64,000 nt of DNA from Sphingomonas sp. (lineage in GTDB: Bacteria > Pseudomonadota > Alphaproteobacteria > Sphingomonadales > Sphingomonadaceae), in the NCBI RefSeq assembly GCF_017745215.1, contig NZ_JAGHZV010000003.1:1-64000 (forward strand), written 5' to 3'. The notes under the pieces were generated by a model that was not told the DNA's origin, did not search any database, and worked only from the letters and a program-made list of their open reading frames with translations. Shown in pieces: positions 33,185 through 42,254 of the stretch. The stretch's first letter is position 1. The number at the start of each line of letters is the position of its first letter. A program made the position numbers and the translations under genes.

Positions 33185-35509
33185 ATGACAAGGGGAAAGA
33201 AGGCTGAGAGCCTGCTCGCGCCGCACGACGGCGAAGCGGAGGAGCTGCTGCTCGAAACCACCACCGAGCAGCCGCTGGCGCCCGCCCGGATCCTGGAAGC
33301 GCTGGGCGCCGATCGCGTGGCCGAGGAAGAGGCCGAAGAGACCGAGGGCCGCCGCTTGCGTTGGCTGCTGCCCGCCGCGGCGATCCTCGGCGTGGCCGGC
33401 TGGCTGGGCGCGATGGGCTGGCTGCTGCGCGACCAGGCGAGCCGCCTCAGCGATCCGATCGCCACGGTCCAGCTGGTCGCGGCGCTGTGCGTGCCGCCCG
33501 CGCTGATCGGCATCGTCTATCTCCTCGCGCTGCGCACCAGCCGCGCCGAGGCGAGCCGCTTCGGCGCCACCGCGCGCCGGATGCGCGCCGAAGCATCGGC
33601 GCTGGAGGCCCGCGTCGCCGCGCTCGCCGCCCAGCTCGAGCACAACCGCACCGCCCTCTCGCACCACGCCGCCGAACTGATGGCGATGGGAGAGAGCGCG
33701 CACAGCCGCCTCGCCTCCGCCGCCGCGACCATGGCCGAGCAGAGCCGCGCGATCGACGTCAGCGCCCAGACGATGGGCCAGCGCATCGACCAGGCGCAGA
33801 CCAACCTCTCGATCGTGCTCAACTCGCTGCCCAAGGCCAACGCCGAGCTCCACGCCATGGCCGCGCAGCTGGAATCGTCCGGCCTCGCCGCCAGCCAGCG
33901 CGCCGCCTCGCTCGATGCCCAGCTCGTCGCGCTCGGCGAGCGCGGGCGCGAGGCCGATGCGATCGCCGGCGGTGCCGCCGAACGGCTCGCCGCGCACATC
34001 GCGCGGATGGAAGCGACCAGCGAGACCGCGGCGTCGCGGCTCGAGGAAGTCACCGGCCAGATGTCGCAGGCAGTCGACGGCGTGCTCGATCGCGCCGCGG
34101 GCGCGGTCGACGAAGCGCGCAAGGGCATCGCCACCCAGGGCGAGGCGATCCTCGCGATGCTCAGCGCCAACCAGGCCGCGCTCGACCGCGCCGGCAAGGA
34201 CAGCGCCGATGCGCTGGGCGAGCGGATCGCGATGATCGAGGAAGCGATCACGCGCATCTCGTCGCGGCTCGGCGAGGAGCGCGGGCGCAGCGAGGGGCTG
34301 TTCGCGGAGATTTCCGAAGGCGTCACGCGCTTCGATCGCGAGCTTGCCGTCGTCCATGCGATGGGCATGACGCGCACGCAGGAGCTGGCGGGCTCGATGA
34401 GCGCGCTCGAGAGCAGCTTCCAGGCGATGAGCACCGCGCTCACCAGCGGCGAAGGCAATGCCTCCAAGGTGATCCGCACCTCGGAGGACCTGCTCACGGC
34501 GCTCGACGCGTCGGTCCGCGAGATCGACGAGACGCTTCCCGCCGCGCTCGACCGGCTCGACGCGCGGATCAACGCCAGCCGCGAGGTCGTCGCGGCGAGC
34601 AAGCCCGAGCTGCTCGCGCTGGTCACCGCCGCGACGAGCACCCACGAAGCGATCGAAGCGATCGCCGAGGTGGTCCGCCAGCAGCGCGACACGCTCGCCA
34701 AGACGCAGGAATCGCTGCTCGAGACGCTCGCCAGCGGGCGCGAGAAGGCCGACGAGCTCGAGAAGATCGTCGACGATGCGATCAGCACGACACGCCGCTT
34801 CTCGGATGACGCGGCGCCCCAGCTGGTCGACGCGCTGCTCCGCATCCGCGAGACCTCGACCACGGCTGCGGAACATGCTCGAAGCACGCTCGCGGGGCTG
34901 GTGCCCCAGGCCTCGGCGGCGATCGAGGAAGCCAGCGGCGCCGCGATCGGCCGCGCAGTCGATGCCGCGCTGGCCAGGCAGCTCGCCGAGATGGTCGACG
35001 CCTCCGAGGCCGCGGTCACTGCCGCGGCGGGTGCCTCGGAACGGCTGACCCGCCAGATGGCCGCGCTCGCCGAAGCCACCGCGCAGCTCGACGAGCAGGT
35101 CAGCCACGCCCGCGCCGAGCATGAGCGCACCGACGCAGATCATTTCTCGCGCCGCGTGACGCTGCTGATCGAGGCGATGAACTCCTCGGCGATCGACATC
35201 GCCAAGGCCTTCTCGACCGAAGTCACCGACAGCGCCTGGGCAGCCTACCTCCGCGGCGACCGCGGCGTCTTCACCCGCCGCGCGGTACGCCTGCTCGATC
35301 CGGGCGAAGCGCGCGACGTCCATCGGCTGTACAATGAGAACGAAGTCTTCCGCGACAACGTCAACCGCTACATCCACGACTTCGAGGGCATGCTCCGCCA
35401 GGTCCTCGCGCTGCGCGATGGCTCGGCGATGGGCGTGACGCTGCTGTCGTCGGACATGGGCAAGCTCTACGTCGCGCTCGCCCAGGCGATCGAGCGGCTG
35501 CGGACTTAG
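33185..35509 (+). CDS. Membrane-anchored long coiled-coil protein, unknown function
   Basis: A 774-residue protein: acidic N-terminal tail (1-56), two membrane segments (about 60-81 and 95-115) and a helical, Ala/Glu/Arg/Ser-rich region from 120 to about 640 with heptad-like periodicity that resembles apolipoprotein or methyl-accepting chemotaxis coils. The C-terminal 110 residues are better ordered and look conserved, with AWAAYLRGDRGVFTRRAVRL, DVHRLYNENEVFRDNVNRY and VTLLSSDMGKLYVALAQAIE. It is not a chemoreceptor: no ligand domain and no signalling hairpin. A role in polar organisation, envelope or cell cycle is conceivable given the Hpt-like neighbour, but is inference only. Confidence 0.8.
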   Translation: MTRGKKAESLLAPHDGEAEELLLETTTEQPLAPARILEALGADRVAEEEAEETEGRRLRWLLPAAAILGVAGWLGAMGWLLRDQASRLSDPIATVQLVAALCVPPALIGIVYLLALRTSRAEASRFGATARRMRAEASALEARVAALAAQLEHNRTALSHHAAELMAMGESAHSRLASAAATMAEQSRAIDVSAQTMGQRIDQAQTNLSIVLNSLPKANAELHAMAAQLESSGLAASQRAASLDAQLVALGERGREADAIAGGAAERLAAHIARMEATSETAASRLEEVTGQMSQAVDGVLDRAAGAVDEARKGIATQGEAILAMLSANQAALDRAGKDSADALGERIAMIEEAITRISSRLGEERGRSEGLFAEISEGVTRFDRELAVVHAMGMTRTQELAGSMSALESSFQAMSTALTSGEGNASKVIRTSEDLLTALDASVREIDETLPAALDRLDARINASREVVAASKPELLALVTAATSTHEAIEAIAEVVRQQRDTLAKTQESLLETLASGREKADELEKIVDDAISTTRRFSDDAAPQLVDALLRIRETSTTAAEHARSTLAGLVPQASAAIEEASGAAIGRAVDAALARQLAEMVDASEAAVTAAAGASERLTRQMAALAEATAQLDEQVSHARAEHERTDADHFSRRVTLLIEAMNSSAIDIAKAFSTEVTDSAWAAYLRGDRGVFTRRAVRLLDPGEARDVHRLYNENEVFRDNVNRYIHDFEGMLRQVLALRDGSAMGVTLLSSDMGKLYVALAQAIERLRT

Positions 35510-35526
35510 GCTTTCGGACCTCAGTC

Positions 35527-35607
35527 GTCATCCCGGCGAAAGCCGGGGCCCAGGAGTCACGGGCGATGTCCTCTGCAACCCCGGGTCCAGGCTTTCGCCG
35601 GGATGAC
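35527..35607. repeat. REP-like palindromic repeat, copy 4 (degenerate)
   Basis: Outer arms match the family, but inner positions differ between the arms (GGGGCCCAGGAG on one side, CCGGGTCCAGG on the other), so the stem has mismatches. It lies between the convergent coiled-coil and DUF1467 genes. Confidence 0.85.
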
Positions 35608-35618
35608 GGTTGGTGGGT

Positions 35619-35885
35619 TCAACCATGGAACCACCGGTTGACCATATCCACCGTCACCCAGCCCTCGACATAATTCAGCAGGAAGAGCGCGAAGATCACC
35701 CCGGAGACGATCGTCGTGCGGATCGCAATCCGCCTGGCGTCGAACTGGTGCGGCGCGCTCTCGGCCTGGCCGGGGACGAGCTCGGCCCCGGCTTCCTGCG
35801 CGGTCCGCACGCCGAAGGGGAGCACGGTGAACAGCGACAGCGCCCAGATCAGCACATAGATCGCGATCGCCGACTTCCAGTTCAT
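35619..35885 (-). CDS. DUF1467 family membrane protein
   Basis: An 88-residue protein with two membrane segments (about 4-24 and 56-77) and the family pattern WALSLFTVLPFGVRTAQEAG. DUF1467 genes commonly follow rnj in alphaproteobacteria; the function is unknown. Its ATG overlaps the rnj stop by 4 nt (ATGA), so it is co-translated as the last gene of the nuo-birA-coaX-rnj run. Confidence 0.9.
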   Translation of the reverse strand: MNWKSAIAIYVLIWALSLFTVLPFGVRTAQEAGAELVPGQAESAPHQFDARRIAIRTTIVSGVIFALFLLNYVEGWVTVDMVNRWFHG

Positions 35886-37531
35886 GCCGCGCCCTCCACG
35901 CGGACGATCAGCACGTCGACCACCGGCTTCTTGCCCGTGTATCGCGTCGCCACCCGGCGCACGCCGAGCCGCAGCGCCTCGCGCAGCGCGTCCTCGTCCT
36001 TGGCGCCGCCGCGCACCACCACCGCCGCCGCCTCGGCCGCTTCCTCGAGGAACCGGTCGCGATCCTCCTCGACCGGCACGCCCTGCACGCGCACTTGCGG
36101 GACGCCGAGCAGCCGATCCTTGGCATCAATCGCCACCGCGACCGAGATCTGGCCATAGAGCGCCACGCGCCGCCGCTCGTTGATCGTCGCGCCGTCGGCC
36201 GGCAGGATCACGTCGCCGTCGAGCACCAGCCGCCCGGCATGCGCAAAGCCCAGCTTCTCGGGCCCGCCCGGCGCGAGCCGAACGATTTCGCCGTTCACCT
36301 GGGTCACCGCATGCGGCACGCCCTGCGCCAGCCCGAAGCGCGCCTGCTCGTGCATGTGGCGGATCTCGCCGTGCACCGGCACCAGGATCTCGGGCCGGAT
36401 CCAGCGGTACATCGCCGCGAGCTCGGGCCGCCCCGGATGCCCCGAGACATGGACGAAGGCCTGGCGATCGGTGACGATGTCGCAGCCCTTGTCGGCGAGC
36501 GCATTCATGATCCGCCCGATCGCGATCTCGTTCCCCGGGATCTGCCGCGAGGAGAAGACGACGAGGTCGCCCTGGTGCAGCTTGAGCGGATGCGTCCCCT
36601 CGGCGATCCGCGCGAGCGCGGCGCGCGGCTCGCCCTGCCCGCCGGTCGCGACGATCATCACGCGGCCCGGCGGCAGCGTCATCGCCGTCTCGAAGTCGAT
36701 CGTGTCGGGGAAGTCGCGAAGGTAGCCGCTCTGCTTGGCGACGCGCAGGATCCGGTCGAGGCTGCGCCCGGCGACGCAAAGCTCGCGCCCGGTGTCCGCC
36801 GCCGCCTGGCCGAGGGTCTGGAGCCGCGCCGCGTTCGACGCGAAGGTGGTGACGAGCACCCTCCCCTTCGCCCCCGCGATCACTGCGTCGAGCCCCTTGC
36901 GGACCTCGCCCTCGGACCCCGACGCCTCGGGGTTGAACACATTGGTCGAATCGCAGACCAGCGCGAGCACCCCCGCATCGCCGATCGCGCTCAGTTCCTC
37001 GGCGGTCGAGGGCTCGCCGAGCTGCGGCGCGTCGTCGAGCTTCCAGTCGCCGGTGTGGAAGACGTTGCCATAGGGCGTGCCGATCAGCACCGCATTGCCC
37101 TCGGGGATCGAATGCGCGAGCGGCACGTAGCGGATCGTGAAGGGGCCGAGCGCGAAATCGCCCTCCTCCTCGATCACGTTGAGCTCGATCTGGTCCTCGA
37201 TCCCCTCCTCTTCGAGCTTGCCGCGGATCAGCCCGGCGGTGAACGGCGTCGCATAGAGCGGCACGTCGAGGTCGGCGGCGAGATAGGGCAGCGCACCGAT
37301 ATGGTCCTCATGGCCATGGGTGAGGACGATGCCGAGCAGGTCGTCGAGATGCTCCTCGATGAACTGGAGGTCGGGCAGGATCACGTCGATGCCGGGATAG
37401 TCCGGGCCGCCGAAGCTGATGCCGCAGTCGACCATCAGCCATTTGCCGCGGCAGCCGTAGAGATTGACGTTCATGCCGATCTCGCCCGAGCCGCCGAGCG
37501 CGAGGAAGAGGAGTTCGTTTCCGGGAGTCAC
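35882..37531 (-). CDS. rnj: Ribonuclease J
   Basis: A 549-residue metallo-beta-lactamase-fold ribonuclease with 5'-exonuclease and endonuclease activity in RNA maturation and decay. The zinc motif is LTHGHEDHIGAL; GTPYGNVFHTGDWKLD and the beta-CASP block VSGHPGRPELAAMYRWIRP are present. The start is taken as the GTG at 37531 (TPGNELLFLALGGSGEIGMN), which matches family N-termini; the open frame upstream runs through the repeat element and is unlikely. It lies 235 nt downstream of coaX, and that gap contains a dispersed element, so rnj may have its own promoter or a processed leader. Confidence 0.93.
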   Translation of the reverse strand: MTPGNELLFLALGGSGEIGMNVNLYGCRGKWLMVDCGISFGGPDYPGIDVILPDLQFIEEHLDDLLGIVLTHGHEDHIGALPYLAADLDVPLYATPFTAGLIRGKLEEEGIEDQIELNVIEEEGDFALGPFTIRYVPLAHSIPEGNAVLIGTPYGNVFHTGDWKLDDAPQLGEPSTAEELSAIGDAGVLALVCDSTNVFNPEASGSEGEVRKGLDAVIAGAKGRVLVTTFASNAARLQTLGQAAADTGRELCVAGRSLDRILRVAKQSGYLRDFPDTIDFETAMTLPPGRVMIVATGGQGEPRAALARIAEGTHPLKLHQGDLVVFSSRQIPGNEIAIGRIMNALADKGCDIVTDRQAFVHVSGHPGRPELAAMYRWIRPEILVPVHGEIRHMHEQARFGLAQGVPHAVTQVNGEIVRLAPGGPEKLGFAHAGRLVLDGDVILPADGATINERRRVALYGQISVAVAIDAKDRLLGVPQVRVQGVPVEEDRDRFLEEAAEAAAVVVRGGAKDEDALREALRLGVRRVATRYTGKKPVVDVLIVRVEGAA

Positions 37532-37608
37532 CGCCTGCCTATGCACCAATGGCGGGCGCGGCGAAAGGCTTGGGGGAATTGGGAATGGGCGACGCCGGAG
37601 TGGCCTGG

Positions 37609-37728
37609 CTTGCAATGTAGGATTTGGCCTGCTTGGCTGGCGCGGCTGGAGCAATCCGGCCGCTCTTTGAACCCGGCGGGGGCCGGACATCGAAATCGCC
37701 GCGACGGGTCGTGACTCTTGTGACTCTT
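37609..37728. repeat. Three-block dispersed element, copy 2
   Basis: Holds the same three blocks as 14467-14594 in the same order: CTTGCAATGTAGGATTT with GCCTGCT-GGCTGGC, CGCTCTTTGA (52 nt after the block start; 54 in copy 1), and CGACGGGTCGTGACTCTT with a repeated GTGACTCTT. It fills the coaX-rnj gap and would be transcribed, in antisense orientation to the blocks as written, as part of the rnj leader. Confidence 0.8.
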
Positions 37729-37766
37729 GGCGGGCCCGAAGGGCGCGACTCGGAAGCGCGAACCGC

Positions 37767-38546
37767 CTACCCGCCCCGCACCCGCTCCCACAGCATCGCC
37801 AGGCCCTGGATGGTGAGGTCGGGCTCGATCGCGTCGAACACGTCGGTGTGCTTCTCGAACAGCACCGCGAGACCGCCGGTGGCGACCACCTGGCTCGGCC
37901 GGCCCAGCTCGGCCTTCAGCCGCCGGGTCAGCCCCTCGATCATCGCGACATAGCCCCAGTAGATGCCGATGTGCATCTGATCGACCGTGTTGCGCCCGAT
38001 TACGCTGCTGCTCGCCGGCGCCTCGATCGCGATGCGCGGCAGCTTGGCGGCGGCGGTCACCAGCGCGTCGAGCGACAGGTTGATCCCCGGCGCGATGATC
38101 CCGCCCTTGTAGGCGCCGCGATAGTCGACCACTTCGAAGGTCGTCGCGGTGCCGAAGTCGATGATGACCAGGTCGCCGGGATATTTGGCGTGGCCGGCGA
38201 TGCAGTTGAGCGCGCGGTCGGCACCCAGGCTCTCGGGCTCCTCGACGTCGAGCGCGAAGCCCCAGCCCGCCGCGCCCTGCCCGGCGATCACGGCTTCGGT
38301 GCCGAAATACTTGCTGCTGAGCACCTGGAGGTTGTGGAGCGCGCGCGGCACCACCGTGCCGACGATCACGGCGCTCACCACCGACCGGTCGAGCCCCTCG
38401 AGCTGGAGCAGCTGGCTCAGCCAAACGGCATATTCGTCGGCGGTGCGGCGCGGGTCGGTGGCGATCCGCCAGCGCGCGCGGATCTGCCCCTCTTCCACCA
38501 GCGCGAAGACGACGTTGGTGTTGCCGGCATCGATCGCGAGCAGCAT
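37767..38546 (-). CDS. coaX: Type III pantothenate kinase
   Basis: A 259-residue ASKHA-fold kinase that phosphorylates pantothenate in the first step of coenzyme A synthesis. [15 protein letters not shown] is the phosphate-binding start, [11 protein letters not shown] and [13 protein letters not shown] are the substrate and metal motifs, and ATGGLA closes the nucleotide site. Length is typical. It follows birA by 11 nt. CoA supply fits with the many acyl-CoA enzymes in the window, but this operon position is a general alphaproteobacterial arrangement. Confidence 0.95.
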   Translation of the reverse strand: MLLAIDAGNTNVVFALVEEGQIRARWRIATDPRRTADEYAVWLSQLLQLEGLDRSVVSAVIVGTVVPRALHNLQVLSSKYFGTEAVIAGQGAAGWGFALDVEEPESLGADRALNCIAGHAKYPGDLVIIDFGTATTFEVVDYRGAYKGGIIAPGINLSLDALVTAAAKLPRIAIEAPASSSVIGRNTVDQMHIGIYWGYVAMIEGLTRRLKAELGRPSQVVATGGLAVLFEKHTDVFDAIEPDLTIQGLAMLWERVRGG

Positions 38547-38557
38547 CGAACTTACTC

Positions 38558-39265
38558 TCAAAGGAGGAACACGTCGCCCGCGTGAATGGCACGCGTTTCG
38601 CCGCCGGCCAAGCGCAGGATGAGCGCGCCCTGCGAGTCGAGCCCCTCGAACAGCCCGTCGACGCTGTTGCCGTCGGAGAGGCGGGCGGTGAGCGCAGTGC
38701 CGCGCGGGTGCGCCCGGGCGAGCCAGCGCTCGCGCACCGGCGCGATACCCTCGCGCCAGCGCGAGAGCCAGCGCGCGAACACTTCCGCCAGCGCCTCGGC
38801 GAAGACCTGCGCATCGGGCGCGGGAGCATGTGCGGCGATGCTGGTGGTGGCGCGGAGCATTCCCTCGGGGTGATGCGCGAGGTTGACCCCGAAGCCGACG
38901 ACCACCCCGTCGCCCGCGCGCTCGAGCAATATGCCCGAGAGCTTGGCGCCGTTCACCATCAGGTCGTTGGGCCATTTGAGGCTGAGCGGCAGTTCGGGCG
39001 CGAACAGCCGCACCGTCTCGTCGAGCGCCACCGCGGCGACCAGCGCGAGCGTCGCCGCGGGGGGCTCGCCGTCGCGCACGCGCACCAGCGTCGAGGCATA
39101 GAGATTGCCTGCGGGCGACTCCCAGTCGCGACCCTGCCGACCCCGCCCCGCTGTCTGGCGCTCGGCGCGCAGCCACAGCCCTTCGGCCGCGCCGCTGCGC
39201 GCGAGTTCCAGCATGTCGGCATTGGTCGAGCCCGTCTCGGCGACGGTGCGGACCGGCCCGCTCAG
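38558..39265 (-). CDS. birA: Biotin--[acetyl-CoA-carboxylase] ligase, apparent CTG start
   Basis: A 235-residue biotin protein ligase without the DNA-binding domain. [11 protein letters not shown] starts the ligase fold, and [18 protein letters not shown] and [18 protein letters not shown] are the biotinyl-AMP and biotin sites. It biotinylates carriers such as MccA and AccB. The first in-frame ATG lies after the required GSTN motif, and no ATG, GTG or TTG precedes it within nuoN for a sensible length; the best start is the CTG at 39265, which overlaps the nuoN stop as CTGA, in line with the 4-nt overlaps elsewhere in this run. Confidence 0.88.
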   Translation of the reverse strand: MSGPVRTVAETGSTNADMLELARSGAAEGLWLRAERQTAGRGRQGRDWESPAGNLYASTLVRVRDGEPPAATLALVAAVALDETVRLFAPELPLSLKWPNDLMVNGAKLSGILLERAGDGVVVGFGVNLAHHPEGMLRATTSIAAHAPAPDAQVFAEALAEVFARWLSRWREGIAPVRERWLARAHPRGTALTARLSDGNSVDGLFEGLDSQGALILRLAGGETRAIHAGDVFLL

Positions 39266-40707
39266 AACAGCGAGCCCGCCGCTTTGACGGTCCAGCCGTT
39301 CAGCGCCGCGAGCGCGAACATGCCGACCGGCGAGATCGCCACTGCCGTCGCGAGGATGAGCGCGCCTTCGACCAGCCCCGGCCTGCCCTCGAAGGCAGGC
39401 GCCGGCTTGTCGAAATACATGCGCTTGATCACGCTGAGATAGTAGAAGGCGCCGGGCACCGAGCCGACGATGCCGATCGTCGCGAGCCAGAACAGCCGCG
39501 CGTCGACCGCAGCGTTGAACACTGCCAGCTTGGCGAAGAAGCCGAGCAGCGGCGGAATGCCAGCGAGCGAGAACATGAAGATCGCCAGCGCCAGCGCGAG
39601 CCCCGGCCGCGTCCGCGACATGCCCGCAAGGCTGTCGAGCGTCTCGACCTGGTTGCCTGCCGCGTCGCGCATCTGGAGCACGATCAGGAAGCAGCCGCCA
39701 GTCATGATGACGTAGATCGTCATGTAGAGCAGCACGCTCGCCACGCCCGCCTGGCTGCCCGCGGCGAGCCCGATCAGCGCGAAGCCGACGTTGTTGATCG
39801 ACGAGTACGCAAGCAGCCGCTTGAAGCTCTTCTGCCCGATCGCGCCGAACGCGCCGAGCAGGATCGACGCGAGCGCCGCGAAGACGACGATCTGGCGCCA
39901 CTGGTCGACCGCCGGGCCCATCGCCTCGATCGCGACGCGCACCGCCATCGCCATTGCCGCCATCTTGGGCGCGGTGGCGAAATAGGTGGTCACCGGGGTG
40001 GGCGCGCCTTCGTAGACGTCGGGCGTCCACATGTGGAAGGGCACCGCGCTGATCTTGAACGCGAGGCCGGCGAAGACGAACACCAGCCCGAACAGCAGAC
40101 CGGTCGACTTGCCTCCGGCATAGGCCGCCGAGATGCCGTCGAACTGGGTGGTGCCGCTGAAGCCGTAGACCAGGCTGATGCCGTAGAGCAGGATGCCGCT
40201 CGCCAGCGCGCCGAGCACGAAATACTTCAACCCCGCTTCGGCCGAGCGCGTGTCGCGGCGCATGAAGCTCGCGAGCACATAGGCCGCGAGGCTCTGGAGC
40301 TCGAGCCCGACGTAGAGCGTCAGCAGGTCGGTCGCGGAGACCATCATCCCCATGCCCGCCGAGGCGAGCAGGATCAGCACCGGATATTCGGGGCGAAGGT
40401 CCTCGCCCGAGGTCCGCTCGAAGAAGCGCGGCGCGATCAGGATCGAGGCGCCTGCGGCGGCGAAGATCACCACCTTGGCGAAGGCCGCGAAGGCATCGGC
40501 CTTGTACAGCCCGTCGAACGCGACTGCGCCCGACGAGGCCGGCCCGAGCAGCGCGATACCGGCGCCGATCAGCACGAGCACCGAGACGAAGCTGACGGCC
40601 CTGGTCGAGGCCTGGCCGCCCCAGGCGGCGATCAGCATGAGGAGCAGCGCGCCCGCGCCGAGCACCAGCTCGGGGAGGACGAGGTAGACTTGGGTGGCGT
40701 AGTCCAT
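39262..40707 (-). CDS. nuoN: NADH-quinone oxidoreductase subunit N
   Basis: A 481-residue antiporter-like subunit of the complex I membrane arm, about 14 membrane helices. The proton-channel Lys/Glu helices are visible ([51 protein letters not shown] with the broken-helix Lys). It is the last nuo gene. Its start overlaps the nuoM stop by one base, and its stop overlaps the apparent CTG start of birA. Confidence 0.96.
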   Translation of the reverse strand: MDYATQVYLVLPELVLGAGALLLMLIAAWGGQASTRAVSFVSVLVLIGAGIALLGPASSGAVAFDGLYKADAFAAFAKVVIFAAAGASILIAPRFFERTSGEDLRPEYPVLILLASAGMGMMVSATDLLTLYVGLELQSLAAYVLASFMRRDTRSAEAGLKYFVLGALASGILLYGISLVYGFSGTTQFDGISAAYAGGKSTGLLFGLVFVFAGLAFKISAVPFHMWTPDVYEGAPTPVTTYFATAPKMAAMAMAVRVAIEAMGPAVDQWRQIVVFAALASILLGAFGAIGQKSFKRLLAYSSINNVGFALIGLAAGSQAGVASVLLYMTIYVIMTGGCFLIVLQMRDAAGNQVETLDSLAGMSRTRPGLALALAIFMFSLAGIPPLLGFFAKLAVFNAAVDARLFWLATIGIVGSVPGAFYYLSVIKRMYFDKPAPAFEGRPGLVEGALILATAVAISPVGMFALAALNGWTVKAAGSLF

Positions 40708-42254
40708 CAGTGCGCCTCCCCGTGCACGGCGTGCTGCGCCGGGGCAGCCTTGCCCGGCGTCGGCAGCGAATCCCCGGCGGGCTTGGCGCGGTCGAGCCGC
40801 TCGACGAGCCGGCCGACATCGGCGCGCATCGGGCTGAGGAAGCTCTCGGGATACACGCCCATCCACAGCACCGCCGCGGCGATCGAGGCTAGGATCGCCA
40901 GCTCGCGCGCGTCGAGGTCGGGCATCGCGCGGACATCGTCCTTGGTGAGGTCGCCGAACACGACGCGGCGATAGAGGTAGAGCATGTACGCAGCGCCCAG
41001 GATGATGCCGGTGGTGCAGAGGAAGGTGATCGTGGTCGAGACCTGATAGGTGCCCGCAAGGCTCAGGAACTCGCCGACGAAGTTGCTCGTGCCCGGCAGG
41101 CCCACCGAGGCCATGGTGAAGAGCATGAACAGCGCGGCATAGCGCGGCATGTTGATCGCGAGGCCGCCGTAACGGTCGATCTCGCGGGTGTGGAGGCGAT
41201 CGTAGATCACGCCCACGCACAGGAACAGCGCGCCCGAGACCAGGCCGTGGCCCAGCATCACCATCATCGCGCCTTCGATGCCCTGGCGGTTGAATGCGAA
41301 CAGGCCGATCGTCACGATCGCCATGTGCGCGACCGACGAATAGGCGATCAGCTTCTTCATGTCGCTCTGCACCAGCGCGACGAGGCTGGTGTAGATCACC
41401 GCGACCGCCGAGAGGCCGAACATCAGCCACACGAACTGCGCCGAGGCCTCGGGGAACATCGGCAGCGAGAACCTGAGGAAGCCGTAGCCGCCGAGCTTCA
41501 GCAGCACGCCCGCCAGGATCACCGAGCCCGCGGTCGGCGCCTGGACGTGCGCGTCGGGAAGCCAGGTGTGGACCGGCCACATCGGCATCTTCACCGCGAA
41601 GCTCGCGAAGAAGGCCAGCCACAGCCAGCTCTGCACGTGCGGCGGGAAGTCGTACGCCATCAGCGTCGGGATGCTCGTCGTGTGCGCGGTCCCGATCATG
41701 TACAGGATCGCGATCAGCATCAGCACCGAGCCGAGCAGCGTGTAGAGGAAGAATTTGTAGCTCGCGTAGATCCGGTTCGCGCCGCCCCAGATGCCGATGA
41801 TCAGGTACATCGGGATCAGGCCGGCCTCGAAGAAGACGTAGAAGAGCAGCAGGTCCTGCGCCGCGAAGGTGCCGATCATCAGCACTTCGGTGATCAGGAA
41901 CGCCGCCATATACTCCGGCACGCGGTCCTCGATCGCCTTCCAGCTCGCGAGGATGCAGATCGGCATCAGGAAGACGCTGAGCTCGATGAGCAGCAGCGCG
42001 AAGCCGTCGATGCCGAGCGCCCAGCCGAAGTTGCCGAAGACTTGCCTGTTCTCGACGAACTGCCACTGCGCGGCGCCGGCGCCCTGGTCGAACGCGATCC
42101 AGAGCAGCACGCCCAGGGCGAAATCGACCAAGGTGGCGATCAGCGCCACCCAGCGCGCGGTCTCCTTGCCCACGAACAGGCAGAGCACCGCCGCCGCCGC
42201 AGGGATCGCGAGCAGGATCGAGAGGATGGGGATGGAGTGAAGCATCTCGCTCAT
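40707..42254 (-). CDS. nuoM: NADH-quinone oxidoreductase subunit M
   Basis: A 515-residue antiporter-like membrane-arm subunit. [20 protein letters not shown] holds the key Glu of helix 5, and [20 protein letters not shown] the channel Lys and the His/Asp of the discontinuous helix. The cytoplasmic C-terminal tail is Pro/Ala/His-rich ([14 protein letters not shown]). The start MSEMLHSIP at 42254 overlaps the nuoL stop by 4 nt; a longer frame starting at 42359 is inside nuoL. Confidence 0.96.
   Translation of the reverse strand: MSEMLHSIPILSILLAIPAAAAVLCLFVGKETARWVALIATLVDFALGVLLWIAFDQGAGAAQWQFVENRQVFGNFGWALGIDGFALLLIELSVFLMPICILASWKAIEDRVPEYMAAFLITEVLMIGTFAAQDLLLFYVFFEAGLIPMYLIIGIWGGANRIYASYKFFLYTLLGSVLMLIAILYMIGTAHTTSIPTLMAYDFPPHVQSWLWLAFFASFAVKMPMWPVHTWLPDAHVQAPTAGSVILAGVLLKLGGYGFLRFSLPMFPEASAQFVWLMFGLSAVAVIYTSLVALVQSDMKKLIAYSSVAHMAIVTIGLFAFNRQGIEGAMMVMLGHGLVSGALFLCVGVIYDRLHTREIDRYGGLAINMPRYAALFMLFTMASVGLPGTSNFVGEFLSLAGTYQVSTTITFLCTTGIILGAAYMLYLYRRVVFGDLTKDDVRAMPDLDARELAILASIAAAVLWMGVYPESFLSPMRADVGRLVERLDRAKPAGDSLPTPGKAAPAQHAVHGEAH

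Noticed and set aside
33092..35377. 761-codon minus-strand frame opposite the coiled-coil gene
   Set aside because: Repetitive Arg/Asp/Gly product mirrors the repetitive sense strand; no start signal or motifs.
33185..35509. Chemoreceptor (methyl-accepting) identity for the coiled-coil protein
   Set aside because: No periplasmic ligand domain, HAMP or conserved signalling tip is visible, although the coil composition is similar.
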